The notes: generated from the sequence alone by a model not told the origin. Numbered from the stretch's first letter, positions 44,860 through 54,395 are shown. The stretch: DNA of 64,000 nt from Aquimarina mytili (GCF_016735115.1 NZ_JAERQJ010000001.1:372001-436000); one strand, 5' to 3'. Program-made: numbers and translations.

Positions 44860-45416
44860 TGCAACCCAAAAAATATAATATAGTAATCAACATTGTCATG
44901 GCATTTGTCGTGACAATGTTTTTTTCATGTCAATCAAAAAAAACAAAATCACAAGGCTACTTAATTTCAGAAGAAGCTCCAATTGCAGAAGCTTTTGAAG
45001 TTAATCTTAAATATACAGATTCTGGTAGACTCACTGCTGTGCTAAAAACACCCAAAGTATTAGATTACACCAATAAATCTTTTGGGTATCACGAGTTTCC
45101 TGATGGTATCGTATTGGATATTATTGATAAAGAAGGAAAAGTAAGTGTAGTTACTTCAGATTATGCAATCTCTTATCAGTTGACTGGGTTAATTGACATG
45201 AGAGGTAATGTCGATATTTTAACTGCAGATAGTACACATTTACAAGCAGAACAATTATATTGGGATAAAAATATCAACTGGGTATTTACAGATTATCCTT
45301 ATAAAAGTTACATGTCTGACGGTAATATTAACGAAGCTGATGGTTTTGATGCTAATCAAGATTTTACTATCTTGAATTCAAGAAGTAATGATGGATTGAT
45401 TTTTATTGAAGAATAA
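44859..45416 (+). CDS. lptC: LPS export periplasmic protein LptC
   Basis: A 185-residue protein with an N-terminal membrane or lipoprotein segment (Cys24 after FFS). The LptC/YrbK-like beta-jellyroll follows: VNLKYTDSGRLTAVLKTPKV, PDGIVLDIIDKEGKVSVVTSDYAI, then MRGNVDILTADSTHLQAEQLYWDK. It bridges LPS from the inner-membrane LptFGB complex to LptA. The start ATG overlaps the TPR gene stop by one base, so the genes are coupled. lptE lies elsewhere in the window (61426), which shows that Lpt genes are dispersed. Confidence 0.88.
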   Translation: MQPKKYNIVINIVMAFVVTMFFSCQSKKTKSQGYLISEEAPIAEAFEVNLKYTDSGRLTAVLKTPKVLDYTNKSFGYHEFPDGIVLDIIDKEGKVSVVTSDYAISYQLTGLIDMRGNVDILTADSTHLQAEQLYWDKNINWVFTDYPYKSYMSDGNINEADGFDANQDFTILNSRSNDGLIFIEE

Positions 45417-45429
45417 TCTAATACCAAAA

Positions 45430-45621
45430 ATGAAAATATTTAAGTTTTTTGAATATGCCTATCTGGCGATTATGATCTTTTTTATCTACCAGGCGTATGT
45501 AGAATGGGGTCAAGAAGGCGGGAGGAGTGTTCTCTACTTGTTTTTTGCAGCAGCAGCCATTTTCATGTACTTCTTTAAAAGAAATTTTAGAAAGCGATAT
45601 GAGGCAAATAACAAGAAATAA
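45430..45621 (+). CDS. Small membrane protein
   Basis: A 63-residue protein from ATG 45430; a TTG at 45406 overlapping lptC is less likely. Two hydrophobic helices (about residues 7-24 and 33-47) are followed by a strongly basic tail (FKRNFRKRYEANNKK). It lies 13 bases after lptC and 3 bases before the CNNM-type transporter gene, so it is clearly part of this operon. Small membrane proteins at this place recur in Flavobacteriaceae; no function is known. Confidence 0.75.
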   Translation: MKIFKFFEYAYLAIMIFFIYQAYVEWGQEGGRSVLYLFFAAAAIFMYFFKRNFRKRYEANNKK

Positions 45622-45624
45622 TTC

Positions 45625-46914
45625 ATGGAATTAGATATCATTGTTATTTTACTGTCGCTTATTCTTTCAGCCTTTTTTTCTGGAATGGAAATAGCATATG
45701 TTTCTTCCAATAAAATCCATATCGAGATTGAGAAAAAACAAGGCGGGTTTGTATCCAATATCCTTGCCAGATTAACAAAAAAACCTTCTAAATTTATTGC
45801 AACCATGCTGGTTGGTAATAATGTGGCATTAGTGATATATGGTTTTTTTATGGGTGAAGTGTTAATGAATTTATTTCTCTCATTTATACCTTCAGGCTTT
45901 TGGTTGTTAGATTATGTTCTTACAGATCTTAATCTTTTAATGCAAACACTAATTTCAACAATCATTATTTTAATCACTGCCGAATTTTTACCAAAAGTTT
46001 TTTTTCAGATATATGCAAATACACTTTTAAAAGCATTTTCATTTCCTGCATATATTTTCTATCTCATATTTTCTCCAATTTCAACATTTGTAATCTGGAT
46101 ATCGGATTTTGTGCTAAAAAAATTTCTTAAAACAGAAGGAGATGAGGTGCAGCTCGCCTTTAGTAAGACAGAGTTAGGAGATTATATTAGTGAGCAAATG
46201 GAAACAGTTGAGGAGCATGATGAAATAGATAGCGAAATTCAAATCTTTCAAAATGCCTTGGATTTTTCTGATGTGAAATCAAGGGAGGTGATGATTCCAA
46301 GAACGGAAATTGTTGCTGTAGAAAAATCACAATCTATTGAAGAGGTAAGTAAATTTTTTATAGAGACAGGGTTGTCTAAGATCATTGTGTTTGATAGCAC
46401 CATAGATGATATTATAGGATATGTGCATTCTTTTGAGTTGTTTAAAAAACCAAAATCCCTAAGATCTATTCTTTTACCTGTTGTTTTTGTTCCCGAAACC
46501 ATGTTTGTAAAGGATGTTCTTAATCTTTTAACTAAAAAGCATAAAAGTATTGCCGTGGTAATTGACGAGTATGGAGGTACCAGTGGGATTATTACTGTAG
46601 AAGATATTATCGAAGAACTTTTTGGTGAAATAGAAGATGAACATGATTCTGTTGCTTTAATAGAACAAGAGTTGGCAGAAAAACATTTTTGTTTTTCTGC
46701 AAGATTAGAAGTAGATTATATCAACGAGGTGTACAAATTAGACCTGCCTAAGGGTGAGAATTATGAAACTCTGGGCGGAATGATTGTAAACCATACCGAA
46801 GAGATTCCTCAAAAAGGAGACGAAGTAATCATCGGTGCTTTTAAAATCAGCATAATTGAAACCTCAAATACAAAAATCGAGATTGTCGAATTAATAGTTA
46901 CTTCTGAAGATTGA
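45625..46914 (+). CDS. CNNM/CorC-family (hemolysin-type) transporter
   Basis: A 429-residue protein with the usual domain order: DUF21/CNNM membrane domain (about 1-150, IILSAFFSGMEIAYVSS), a pair of CBS domains (about 205-335; REVMIPRTEIVAVE and AVVIDEYGGTSGIITVEDIIEELFG) and a CorC/HlyC C-terminal domain (about 345-425). Relatives carry out Mg2+ or Co2+ efflux across the inner membrane. It lies 3 bases after a small membrane protein gene. Confidence 0.92.
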   Translation: MELDIIVILLSLILSAFFSGMEIAYVSSNKIHIEIEKKQGGFVSNILARLTKKPSKFIATMLVGNNVALVIYGFFMGEVLMNLFLSFIPSGFWLLDYVLTDLNLLMQTLISTIIILITAEFLPKVFFQIYANTLLKAFSFPAYIFYLIFSPISTFVIWISDFVLKKFLKTEGDEVQLAFSKTELGDYISEQMETVEEHDEIDSEIQIFQNALDFSDVKSREVMIPRTEIVAVEKSQSIEEVSKFFIETGLSKIIVFDSTIDDIIGYVHSFELFKKPKSLRSILLPVVFVPETMFVKDVLNLLTKKHKSIAVVIDEYGGTSGIITVEDIIEELFGEIEDEHDSVALIEQELAEKHFCFSARLEVDYINEVYKLDLPKGENYETLGGMIVNHTEEIPQKGDEVIIGAFKISIIETSNTKIEIVELIVTSED

Positions 46915-46929
46915 TCCGTATTTTAATTA

Positions 46930-47625
46930 ATGAACAAAAACATTTCAAATCAAAAAATTCTTCCTTTTGCAACGGTATATCTAATCGTTTTGATATGCGA
47001 TTTAGTATGTAGTAGTAACGATGAGTATTTGCATTTAAGATTTTATACAAAACCATCCATTATAGGTTCGTTGATTATATTTCTATTTACGCAAAGAAAA
47101 AGTATGGTGCGGTCTACATTTCGAATCACCATGCTTGCTTTGATATTTTCTTTATTTGGCGATATCTTTCTTTTGTTTACTCAAACATCACAGCTTTTTT
47201 TTATAACGGGTTTGGTTATGTTTCTGTTTGCTCATATTATGTATATCGTGATTTTCTTTAAACAACGAGAAAATCAAAGAAAGAATAGGCTATTTTCTAT
47301 GTTTACCATTGGATATGGTGTTATCTTGTTTTATGTGTTATATCCTGGTTTAGAAAAGATGCTAATTCCAGTAATACTTTACATGATTGTGATTTTATTA
47401 ATGTCCAATGCTTCTTTTATAAGATCAGAACTTGTTTCTAAAAAGAGCTATATTCTTGTATTGGCGGGTTCTCTTTTTTTTATGCTTTCAGATAGCCTTT
47501 TAGCAATAGATATGTTTTATACACCACTACCTCTGGGTAATATCTGGATTATGCTTACCTATGCAAGTGCTCAGTTTTTAATTGTTTATGGAATTATGAA
47601 TCAAAAAGAGCTGCTAAGATCTTAA
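46930..47625 (+). CDS. YhhN-family membrane protein (lysoplasmalogenase family)
   Basis: A 231-residue protein with seven to eight hydrophobic helices and the family hallmark FSLFGDIFLLF together with FMLSDSLLAID, each carrying an Asp in the membrane. The family includes TMEM86-type lysoplasmalogenases that cleave vinyl-ether lysophospholipids. Plasmalogens are rare in aerobic Bacteroidota, so the true substrate is unclear. It follows the CNNM gene by 15 bases. Confidence 0.83.
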   Translation: MNKNISNQKILPFATVYLIVLICDLVCSSNDEYLHLRFYTKPSIIGSLIIFLFTQRKSMVRSTFRITMLALIFSLFGDIFLLFTQTSQLFFITGLVMFLFAHIMYIVIFFKQRENQRKNRLFSMFTIGYGVILFYVLYPGLEKMLIPVILYMIVILLMSNASFIRSELVSKKSYILVLAGSLFFMLSDSLLAIDMFYTPLPLGNIWIMLTYASAQFLIVYGIMNQKELLRS

Positions 47626-47704
47626 AAAAATCAATTTAAAAAGGGTTCAATTCTTCAATAAAAACCGATTGCAAAAAAACTTCATAAGACTTTGATATTT
47701 TTAA

Positions 47705-47735
47705 TTGGTATTATTGCAATAAAATGGTATTTTCG
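47705..47735 (+). promoter_or_regulatory. Candidate promoter of the PpiD-like gene
   Basis: TTG at 47705-47707, a 20-base spacer and TATTTTCG at 47728-47735 fit the Bacteroidota promoter with one mismatch. It lies 34 bases before the ATG at 47770. Confidence 0.35.
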
Positions 47736-47769
47736 CCCACTATATTTTGAATAAATTATATATTACACC

Positions 47770-49890
47770 ATGGCAGTTTTAAATAAAATCAGACAACGCT
47801 CCGTTTTTTTAATTGTGATTATTGCGTTAGCGCTTTTCTCATTTGTAATTGGGGATTTGATTCGTAATGGAGGAGCTATTTCTCAAAAAGCAGAAAATAC
47901 CATAGCTACGATAAATGGAAAAGATATTGATAGAACAGACTTTGCCAGAAAAGTTGAAGCGGCTTCAAGAAATTTTGGAGGAAGTGGATCTAGTATTCAG
48001 GCGGTAAATTATGTTTGGAATCAAGAAGTACGTCAAGCTGTTTTTGAAGAGCAATTTGAAGAACTAGGAATTACCGTTGGAGAAGAGCAAGTAAATGAAT
48101 TATTAGAAGAATCATTAGCAAATAATCCAACATTTCAGAATGAAGCTGGAGTTTTTGATAAAGCAAAAATGCAAGAATACGTTGCTAATATACAAGCAAC
48201 GTCACCACAAGCATATCAACAATGGTTAGATTATGAAATATCTGTAAGTAAAGGAGCGGTAGAAGAAACATACCTTACAATGATAAAAGCAGGAGTAGGT
48301 TCTACTCTTAAAGAAGGTGAGCTGGCTTATAAAATGGAAAATGATAATGTAGATATCAAATATGTTCAGTTGCCATTTTCTAGTATCAAAGACGAGGATG
48401 TAAAGGTGTCGGATGCAGAAATCCAATCGTATATCGATAAACACCCGGGGCAGTACAAAGCAGATGCTTCTCGAAGTATTCGTTATGTTATGTTTACTGA
48501 AACTGCTAGCCAGGAAGATGAAGATGAGATCAAAGCAGAAGTTGCTACTTTGTTAAATGATAAAGCAGAGTTTAATACAACAACTAAAACAACAGATTCT
48601 ATTTCAGGATTAAGAAATGTAAAAAATGTTGAAGAATTTGTAAATCAAAACTCCGCTATTAAATTTGACAATCGATTTAAGTTTAAAAAAGATTTACCAA
48701 CAGCAGTTGCAGATACATTATATAACTTAGCAATTGGAGATGTATTTGGTCCATATAAGGATGGAGAGTTCTTCAAAATTTCAAAAGTTGTTGCACAAAA
48801 ACAAATGCCAGACTCTGTTAAGGCAAGTCATATCTTAGTTTCTTGGGAAGGACTTAGAACTGCTGGAGATCTAAAAAGAACCAAAGAAGAAGCTAAAACA
48901 CTAGCAGATAGCATTATGAACGTTGTTAAAGGTGATAAAAGTAAATTTTCATCTCTGGCATCAGAGTTTTCTGCAGATGTTTCAAATAAAGATAAAGCTG
49001 GAGATTTAGGATATTTTGTTCCAGGAGCTATGGTTCCTACATTTAATGATTTCTGTTTTGAAAACGAAACTGGCACTGTGGGTGTTGTAGAAACTCAATT
49101 TGGATATCATATTATCAATATTGAAGATCAAAAAAATCAACAAAAGGCAATACAAGTTGCTACAGTTGCTCGTAAGATAGAGCCGAGTGAAAAAACTATT
49201 AATTCTATTTTTACTGAAACGACTAAGTTTCAAATCGCAACAAAGGATAAAGATTTTGAAGAGGTTTCAAAAGAGAGTAACTTAACAGTGCGTCCGGTAA
49301 ATAAAATCAAAGAATTAGATGAAAATATCCCAGGATTAGGTGCAAGAAGAGCAATAGTGCAATGGGCATTCAATGAAGAATCTAATGTTGGCGATGTAAA
49401 ACGTTTTGATGTACCAGAAGGGTATGCGGTAGTTCAATTAACGGCAAAAGCAAGTAAAGGAACTATGTCTGTTAAGGATGCTAGTGCCTCTGTAAAATCA
49501 ATTTTGATTAAAGAAAAGAAAGCAGAATTGTTGAAGAATAAGATTTCAGCAAAATCTGTTGAAGATATTGCTAAGAATCAAGCGCAAGTTGTAAAAACAG
49601 CATCTGCACTTAATATGAAAACACCAACGATTAGTGGTGCAGGTACAGAACCAAAAGTTATAGGAACTGCATTTGCCATCAATACAGGTGATGTTTCAAA
49701 TCCAATTGTTGGTAATAATGGAGTATATGTTGTAGAGGTTACTAAAAAAACACCTGCTAGCGGTTTAGATACGTATATTAGCTATGCTGCGCAGACTTCT
49801 AAGTCTCAAGCAGGGTTAGTAAATTCTAAAGTGTTTGAAGCGCTTAAAGAAGCTGCAGAGATCGAAGATAAAAGAGCTAAGTTTTACTAG
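47770..49890 (+). CDS. PpiD/SurA-like periplasmic peptidyl-prolyl isomerase
   Basis: A 706-residue foldase anchored by one N-terminal membrane helix (about 12-30, FLIVIIALALFSFVIGD). SurA_N-like helices follow (NGKDIDRTDFARKVEA). A parvulin domain spans about residues 350-450 (VKASHILVSWEG, SKFSSLASEFSADVSNKDKAGDLGYF, ETQFGYHIINIE), and a second, degenerate one lies near the C-terminus. It would chaperone outer-membrane proteins at the inner-membrane face of the periplasm. It has its own terminator and a plausible promoter. Confidence 0.9.
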   Translation: MAVLNKIRQRSVFLIVIIALALFSFVIGDLIRNGGAISQKAENTIATINGKDIDRTDFARKVEAASRNFGGSGSSIQAVNYVWNQEVRQAVFEEQFEELGITVGEEQVNELLEESLANNPTFQNEAGVFDKAKMQEYVANIQATSPQAYQQWLDYEISVSKGAVEETYLTMIKAGVGSTLKEGELAYKMENDNVDIKYVQLPFSSIKDEDVKVSDAEIQSYIDKHPGQYKADASRSIRYVMFTETASQEDEDEIKAEVATLLNDKAEFNTTTKTTDSISGLRNVKNVEEFVNQNSAIKFDNRFKFKKDLPTAVADTLYNLAIGDVFGPYKDGEFFKISKVVAQKQMPDSVKASHILVSWEGLRTAGDLKRTKEEAKTLADSIMNVVKGDKSKFSSLASEFSADVSNKDKAGDLGYFVPGAMVPTFNDFCFENETGTVGVVETQFGYHIINIEDQKNQQKAIQVATVARKIEPSEKTINSIFTETTKFQIATKDKDFEEVSKESNLTVRPVNKIKELDENIPGLGARRAIVQWAFNEESNVGDVKRFDVPEGYAVVQLTAKASKGTMSVKDASASVKSILIKEKKAELLKNKISAKSVEDIAKNQAQVVKTASALNMKTPTISGAGTEPKVIGTAFAINTGDVSNPIVGNNGVYVVEVTKKTPASGLDTYISYAAQTSKSQAGLVNSKVFEALKEAAEIEDKRAKFY

Positions 49891-49910
49891 AACACTCTAT
49901 TATCTATATA

Positions 49911-49950
49911 AAACAAAAAACCTGAAGAATTATCTTCAGGTTTTTTGTTT
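49911..49950. terminator. Bidirectional terminator between the PpiD-like gene and galE
   Basis: Perfect 18-bp arms (AAACAAAAAACCTGAAGA and complement) with a 4-base ATTA loop and T runs in both directions. It sits between two convergent genes. Confidence 0.85.
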
Positions 49951-49980
49951 TATAGTTTAATCGCATATTTGTCGTTGCCG

Positions 49981-50997
49981 TTAATTTCCAACCTTTTTCT
50001 GCCATTTCCAGGCAGAGCGAAGTGAGTCGTCCAAACTACTTTTGGATTGCCATCCTAATTCATTATTGGCTTTGGTGGTATCGGCATAAGCTGCAGTAAT
50101 ATCTCCCTCTCTTCTTCCTACTATTTTATAATTTAATTTTTGCTCTGATACTTTCTCAAAAGATTGAATTACTTCTAAAACAGTACTTCCGGTTCCTGTA
50201 CCTACATTAAATACATCATAGTTAGAACTGTTTTTATCTTCTATAAGTCGTTGTAAGGCGACAACATGAGCTTTTGCTAAATCTACTACGTGGATATAGT
50301 CTCTGATACAAGTTCCATCGGATGTAGGGTAATCATCACCAAATACAGATAATTGCTCTCTTAGCCCTATAGCAGTTTGCGTAATAAACGGAATTAAATT
50401 TTGAGGAACTCCTATGGGTAACTCTCCTATTTCTGCAGAAGGATGCGCACCTATCGGATTAAAATATCTTAGTGAAATCGCTTTTAGGTTCGAATTTACC
50501 TTGCAGGTATCTCTAATGATTTCTTCTCCAATTTGTTTTGTGTTTCCATAAGGCGATTCGGCAACTTTTACTGGGGCATTTTCGGTGATAGGCAATTCGT
50601 CTGCTTGTCCATAAACCGTACAAGAAGAGCTGAAAATAAAGTTTGAAGATACTTTATTCGTGAGTTCTTGTAGGATATATACCAAAGTGGATAGGTTGTT
50701 TTCGTAGTATAGTAATGGTTTTTCTACACTTTCACCAACAGCTTTGGAAGCTGCAAAATGAATTACACCCTCTATATCATGATGACGACTGAAAAAATCT
50801 TGTACTTTTTCTTTATCTCTAAGATCAAATTGTTCGAAAATAGGTTTTTTACCAGTTATCGATTGTATTCCTTGGAGCACATCTGGAGATGAATTGGAAC
50901 AATTATCAATAATGACCACTTCATAATTTTTATTTTGTAGTTCAACTACGGTGTGAGAACCTATAAAGCCTAATCCCCCGGTGACTAAGATTTTCAT
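49981..50997 (-). CDS. galE: UDP-glucose 4-epimerase
   Basis: A 338-residue short-chain dehydrogenase of standard GalE length. The NAD-binding motif GGLGFIGSH is at residues 7-15, SSSCTVYG supplies the catalytic Ser, and YGNTKQ supplies the Tyr/Lys pair. The C-terminal GRREGDI is the substrate-binding loop. It interconverts UDP-glucose and UDP-galactose for galactose use and for sugar-nucleotide supply to LPS. It shares the minus strand with the GAF protein gene 42 bases upstream. Confidence 0.94.
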   Translation of the reverse strand: MKILVTGGLGFIGSHTVVELQNKNYEVVIIDNCSNSSPDVLQGIQSITGKKPIFEQFDLRDKEKVQDFFSRHHDIEGVIHFAASKAVGESVEKPLLYYENNLSTLVYILQELTNKVSSNFIFSSSCTVYGQADELPITENAPVKVAESPYGNTKQIGEEIIRDTCKVNSNLKAISLRYFNPIGAHPSAEIGELPIGVPQNLIPFITQTAIGLREQLSVFGDDYPTSDGTCIRDYIHVVDLAKAHVVALQRLIEDKNSSNYDVFNVGTGTGSTVLEVIQSFEKVSEQKLNYKIVGRREGDITAAYADTTKANNELGWQSKSSLDDSLRSAWKWQKKVGN

Positions 50998-51039
50998 GTT
51001 TAAAATGATTAAGTGTTAGTACAGACGAAGGAACAATAA

Positions 51040-51495
51040 TTAAAGGATTTTAGCAACTTCTTGATTTACAAATTCTAAAAACCTTTCATCTTTTTCAGTA
51101 AAAGGATCTGCAGTATCCGAGTCAATATCGATTTGTCCTATATTTTCCCCATTTTTAAATAAAGGAATTACAATTTCTGATTTGACATTAATGCTACATG
51201 CGATATAATTATCCTGTGCCTGTACATCGGGAACGACAAAATTTTCATTAGAAATTGCAACCTGACCACAAATACCTTTTCCGAATGGGATTATTTCATG
51301 ATCAGTTTTTTCTCCTACATATGTGCGAAGTTTTAATTCTTCCTTATCTTCATTTTTAAAATAAAAACCTACCCAATCATAATAGGTCACATTTTCTTTA
51401 AGTAATTTACATACCTCATAAAGCCTATCTGTAACCGATTGCTCTTTACTTTCAAGTATGTTAATTACTTGTGGTTTTAAATCTTCTAACAGCAT
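51040..51495 (-). CDS. GAF-domain protein, free methionine-R-sulfoxide reductase-like
   Basis: A 151-residue GAF protein starting at ATG 51495; a TTG at 51516 overlaps a good promoter box and is rejected. YYDWVGFYF, IPFGKGICGQVA and NYIACSINVKSEIV match the fRMsr family, which reduces free methionine-R-sulfoxide. Two of the three conserved cysteines are present (Cys76 and Cys100), but the first one is His66 here. The normal enzyme uses all three in its redox cycle, so activity is either altered or relies on two. It is followed closely by galE. Confidence 0.82.
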   Translation of the reverse strand: MLLEDLKPQVINILESKEQSVTDRLYEVCKLLKENVTYYDWVGFYFKNEDKEELKLRTYVGEKTDHEIIPFGKGICGQVAISNENFVVPDVQAQDNYIACSINVKSEIVIPLFKNGENIGQIDIDSDTADPFTEKDERFLEFVNQEVAKIL

Positions 51496-51513
51496 TCTAA
51501 CAATTTTTTCCGG

Positions 51514-51521
51514 CAAAAATA
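51514..51521 (-). promoter_or_regulatory. -7 promoter box of the GAF-protein/galE unit
   Basis: TATTTTTG on the minus strand matches TAnnTTTG and lies 18 bases before the ATG at 51495. It overlaps the alternative TTG start, which is therefore probably upstream of the transcript. Confidence 0.45.
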
Positions 51522-51621
51522 TTTAAAATAATTAGAACAACCTCCTAATTATACTGGTATTGTTTTGTTAAAAAAGATACTAAAAAAGAAAATACGGTTA
51601 GTAATTGTTTTGAGTATAGGT

Positions 51622-51629
51622 TAAATTTG
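51622..51629 (+). promoter_or_regulatory. -7 promoter box upstream of the DUF3347-like gene
   Basis: TAAATTTG fits TAnnTTTG; the gene starts 39 bases downstream. No clear -33 partner. Confidence 0.35.
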
Positions 51630-51667
51630 ATGACGAAATAAGTTATAAATTATAAAAAGATTAAATT

Positions 51668-52210
51668 TTGAAGAGTATAAGAAGAGTTTTTGGGTTGTCA
51701 ATACTACTAGTAATGTTAATGACAGTTTCTTGTAATAAGGATAAAAAAACGACTACCGGAGGTAAGAATGAAAATAGTAATACTATAGAGAATACTCAAT
51801 CTAAAGTTGAATTTATAGATAAGAGTACTCAAGAAATTTATGGCACGTACCTTAAGATTAAAAATGGATTAGTAAACTCTAATAGTAAAGTAGTACAAGA
51901 AGAGTCAAAAAAAATAGAAGCTGCACTAGACGATTCAAAAGACAAAGAGCAATTAAAGGCTACTTTAAAGCTTATTTCTTTGACAAAAAATATCGAGGAG
52001 CAAAGAGGTTTTTTTGTTACTCTTACAGCCGAAGTAGAAAAGTTAATTAATGCTACAGAAATTAAATCGGGAGAAATATATAAGCAATTTTGCCCTATGG
52101 CTTTTGATGGAGAAGGTGGTTATTGGTTGTCGGATTCTAAAGGGATACGAAACCCATACTTTGGAGATAAAATGCTTAAATGCGGAAGTGTAAAAAGTGT
52201 GTTGAAATAA
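51668..52210 (+). CDS. DUF3347-like lipoprotein
   Basis: A 180-residue lipoprotein (TVSC, Cys22) starting at TTG 51668; an in-frame TAA two codons upstream and the lack of any ATG ahead of the signal leave TTG as the best start. The helical body ends in FCPMAFDGEGGYWLSDSKG, then IRNPYFGDKMLKCG, the hallmark of DUF3347 proteins, which are often found with copper-handling systems. The two cysteines and methionines in that tail could bind metal, which is inference. A VanX-like gene follows on the same strand 78 bases later. Confidence 0.8.
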   Translation: MKSIRRVFGLSILLVMLMTVSCNKDKKTTTGGKNENSNTIENTQSKVEFIDKSTQEIYGTYLKIKNGLVNSNSKVVQEESKKIEAALDDSKDKEQLKATLKLISLTKNIEEQRGFFVTLTAEVEKLINATEIKSGEIYKQFCPMAFDGEGGYWLSDSKGIRNPYFGDKMLKCGSVKSVLK

Positions 52211-52288
52211 AATAAGTAAGTGTTAAAAATGAATTTGATGGTCGAGAACGTATGTTTTATAAAGTAACGCAATTAAAAATTAAAAAAT

Positions 52289-53035
52289 ATGATCTATAGA
52301 ATAGTAGTAGGGGTAGCTTTTTTTGTGTTATTTTTTTCTTGTAAAGATGTAAAGAAAGTTCCTGGTTCTGCAAATGAAACAACAACTAATGTTGAGAAAC
52401 CGCAAGTAGTAAAACCTCAAAAAGAGGCAAATCAAAAAGATACTATAGCGGTTTTAGATCATACCACCATTAAAAAGGATGTAATAGAAAATAGTGACTT
52501 TATCAATATTGAACAGATATCAGGCGATTTTGTTTTGGATATGAAGTATGCTACATCAGATAATTTCCTTAAAGAAAAAGTATACTCATGTGCAAAATGC
52601 TACATTCGAAAAAACGTAGCAGAAGCACTTATAAAAGCTAATAAAGACTTCATAAAACAAGGATATAAGATAAAGTTTTTTGATTGCTACCGTCCTCATA
52701 GTGTACAAAAAAAAATGTGGAAAATTTTTCCGAACCCAGGTTATGTAGCAGATCCTAAGGGCGGTTCTATACATAATAAAGGAGCAGCTGTAGATATTAC
52801 GCTGGTAAAATTAGATGAGTCTCTTGTTGACATGGGTACTGGTTTTGATCATTTTGGCAAAGAAGCTCATCATGCCTACAGTAAACATTCTGAAGCAGTA
52901 CTTGCTAATCGTAAATTACTACGAGAAACTATGAAAAAACATGGTTTTAAAACGATAAGAACTGAGTGGTGGCATTATAATTTTTATGCAGGTAAAAAGT
53001 ATCAAATTTCTAATTTTGAATGGGAGTGCGATTAA
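52289..53035 (+). CDS. D-Ala-D-Ala dipeptidase, VanX/DdpX-like (M15D) lipoprotein
   Basis: A 248-residue lipoprotein (FFSC, Cys18) with a zinc peptidase domain of family M15D. The zinc ligands are visible as SIHNKGAAVD (His162, Asp169) and EWWH (catalytic Glu226, His229); FDCYRPHSVQ supplies the conserved Arg. It cleaves D-Ala-D-Ala in the periplasm, which in Bacteroidota serves peptidoglycan turnover more probably than vancomycin resistance; no vanHA genes are nearby. It ends two bases before the convergent DoxX-like gene. Confidence 0.9.
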   Translation: MIYRIVVGVAFFVLFFSCKDVKKVPGSANETTTNVEKPQVVKPQKEANQKDTIAVLDHTTIKKDVIENSDFINIEQISGDFVLDMKYATSDNFLKEKVYSCAKCYIRKNVAEALIKANKDFIKQGYKIKFFDCYRPHSVQKKMWKIFPNPGYVADPKGGSIHNKGAAVDITLVKLDESLVDMGTGFDHFGKEAHHAYSKHSEAVLANRKLLRETMKKHGFKTIRTEWWHYNFYAGKKYQISNFEWECD

Positions 53036-53037
53036 TG

Positions 53038-54324
53038 CTATCGATTAAATGGGTATTCATTGATCCAGTGAAACCCTCGATTAATCAATAAAAACTCATC
53101 TCTTTCTTTCTTTTTGGCTTTAATTTTTAAGGTGTCACTTTTATAAATACTTTCGAAAATGTAAAGGCTATCTTTAATAATGTAAGAAAAACTTTGTATA
53201 TCTGTACTGTCTTTATACGAAGTAAGCGTTAAGGTTTTTGATACGGTATCAGTTTTCTCTTTAAAATGTACGATTCTTTCATCCATGGTTTGAACTCCGC
53301 TATTTCGTTTGTCGATAATCAAACGTTTCCATCGAAAAGAATCTGTTGTTAAAGGAGCAAGTGTATCATTATTCTTTATAAATTCTTCAACCTCATAAAT
53401 ACCATATAAAACTGATTTTTCACTTCTTTCTTGCTTTATTTTCATAAAAAAATTAATACTGGAGAGTATTAAAAAACAAATACATAAACCTTTAACAATA
53501 TAGCCTGTTGTTATATGCTTTTGTTTTGAAAAATATGGGGCTATAATTTTTGGTTGAACAACTTTGTTTAGAACAAAGAATTCTAAGATTCGCTTTATAT
53601 CGGGAGCAAGTATAAAAATCCCCATGACGATAAGCACTATACTATATGATTTTACAGGGATGTCGTAACTCATGTTCATCATAAATACATTGAGCATGAT
53701 TCCAATCAAAATCAATGATCCAAAAACTACAGTTCTTCTATACAGCAACAGTACCCCTACTAAGACTTCGACAATACCAGAAAATCTTGTATAGGTGTTG
53801 CTATATTCCATAAAATTCCACAATAATCCCATAGGAGATTGGTCGCCAAAGGTTTTGATCAGATCAAAATTGCTTACTTCTGAAAATTGAACGCAAAAAA
53901 CCTTAGAGAACCCATATAGAAACATGGTTAATGCTAAATAGTATCTAATTAGAATTCGTAGGTATAAAAATAGCTGGTTGTATTCTTTTCTTTTTACATC
54001 TAAAAGACTCCATAAAGCTGTTACTAAGATTGCCGTCGTTATCGCAATAACCTGGAAGATATAGTTAACCGTTGTATCCCCACTGCCATTAAAATTAACG
54101 TGTAGCTCTCGATTTATATTAAGAACATTTTGCCCAATCCAGGCCCAAACTTGATTAAACGAATTTATGTAAACCGCGATGTCTTCAGCACCTAAAACTG
54201 CAGGAATGTAGTAACCAAGTTTTTGTACAATATTGAAAATAAAAAACACAAAAAAGAATCTGAATGCAATGCGTTTGGTTAAATTCCAGTTAGGTTCTGC
54301 TGAAATGCCTTGTGTGACTTTCAT
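53038..54324 (-). CDS. DoxX-like membrane protein with C-terminal soluble domain
   Basis: A 428-residue protein with about seven to eight hydrophobic helices in the first 300 residues. The central part (YLRILIRYYLALTMFLYGFSKVF...GIVEVLVGVLLL) is of the DoxX type. The last 120 residues form a soluble, strand-rich domain. DoxX-family proteins are inner-membrane proteins linked with redox stress or surface biosynthesis, without a firm activity. It has a well-formed promoter on the minus strand and no partner gene. Confidence 0.7.
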   Translation of the reverse strand: MKVTQGISAEPNWNLTKRIAFRFFFVFFIFNIVQKLGYYIPAVLGAEDIAVYINSFNQVWAWIGQNVLNINRELHVNFNGSGDTTVNYIFQVIAITTAILVTALWSLLDVKRKEYNQLFLYLRILIRYYLALTMFLYGFSKVFCVQFSEVSNFDLIKTFGDQSPMGLLWNFMEYSNTYTRFSGIVEVLVGVLLLYRRTVVFGSLILIGIMLNVFMMNMSYDIPVKSYSIVLIVMGIFILAPDIKRILEFFVLNKVVQPKIIAPYFSKQKHITTGYIVKGLCICFLILSSINFFMKIKQERSEKSVLYGIYEVEEFIKNNDTLAPLTTDSFRWKRLIIDKRNSGVQTMDERIVHFKEKTDTVSKTLTLTSYKDSTDIQSFSYIIKDSLYIFESIYKSDTLKIKAKKKERDEFLLINRGFHWINEYPFNR

Positions 54325-54362
54325 TAATGCCGGTATTTGTTAGAGGTTTTTTTAGAGAAGTA

Positions 54363-54395
54363 CAAATGTATTGTTTTAGACTCATTAAATCCAAA
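54363..54395 (-). promoter_or_regulatory. Promoter of the DoxX-like gene
   Basis: On the minus strand TTTG (54392-54395), a 21-base spacer and TACATTTG (54363-54370) match the Bacteroidota promoter at every consensus position. The -7 box ends 38 bases before the ATG at 54324. Confidence 0.55.
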
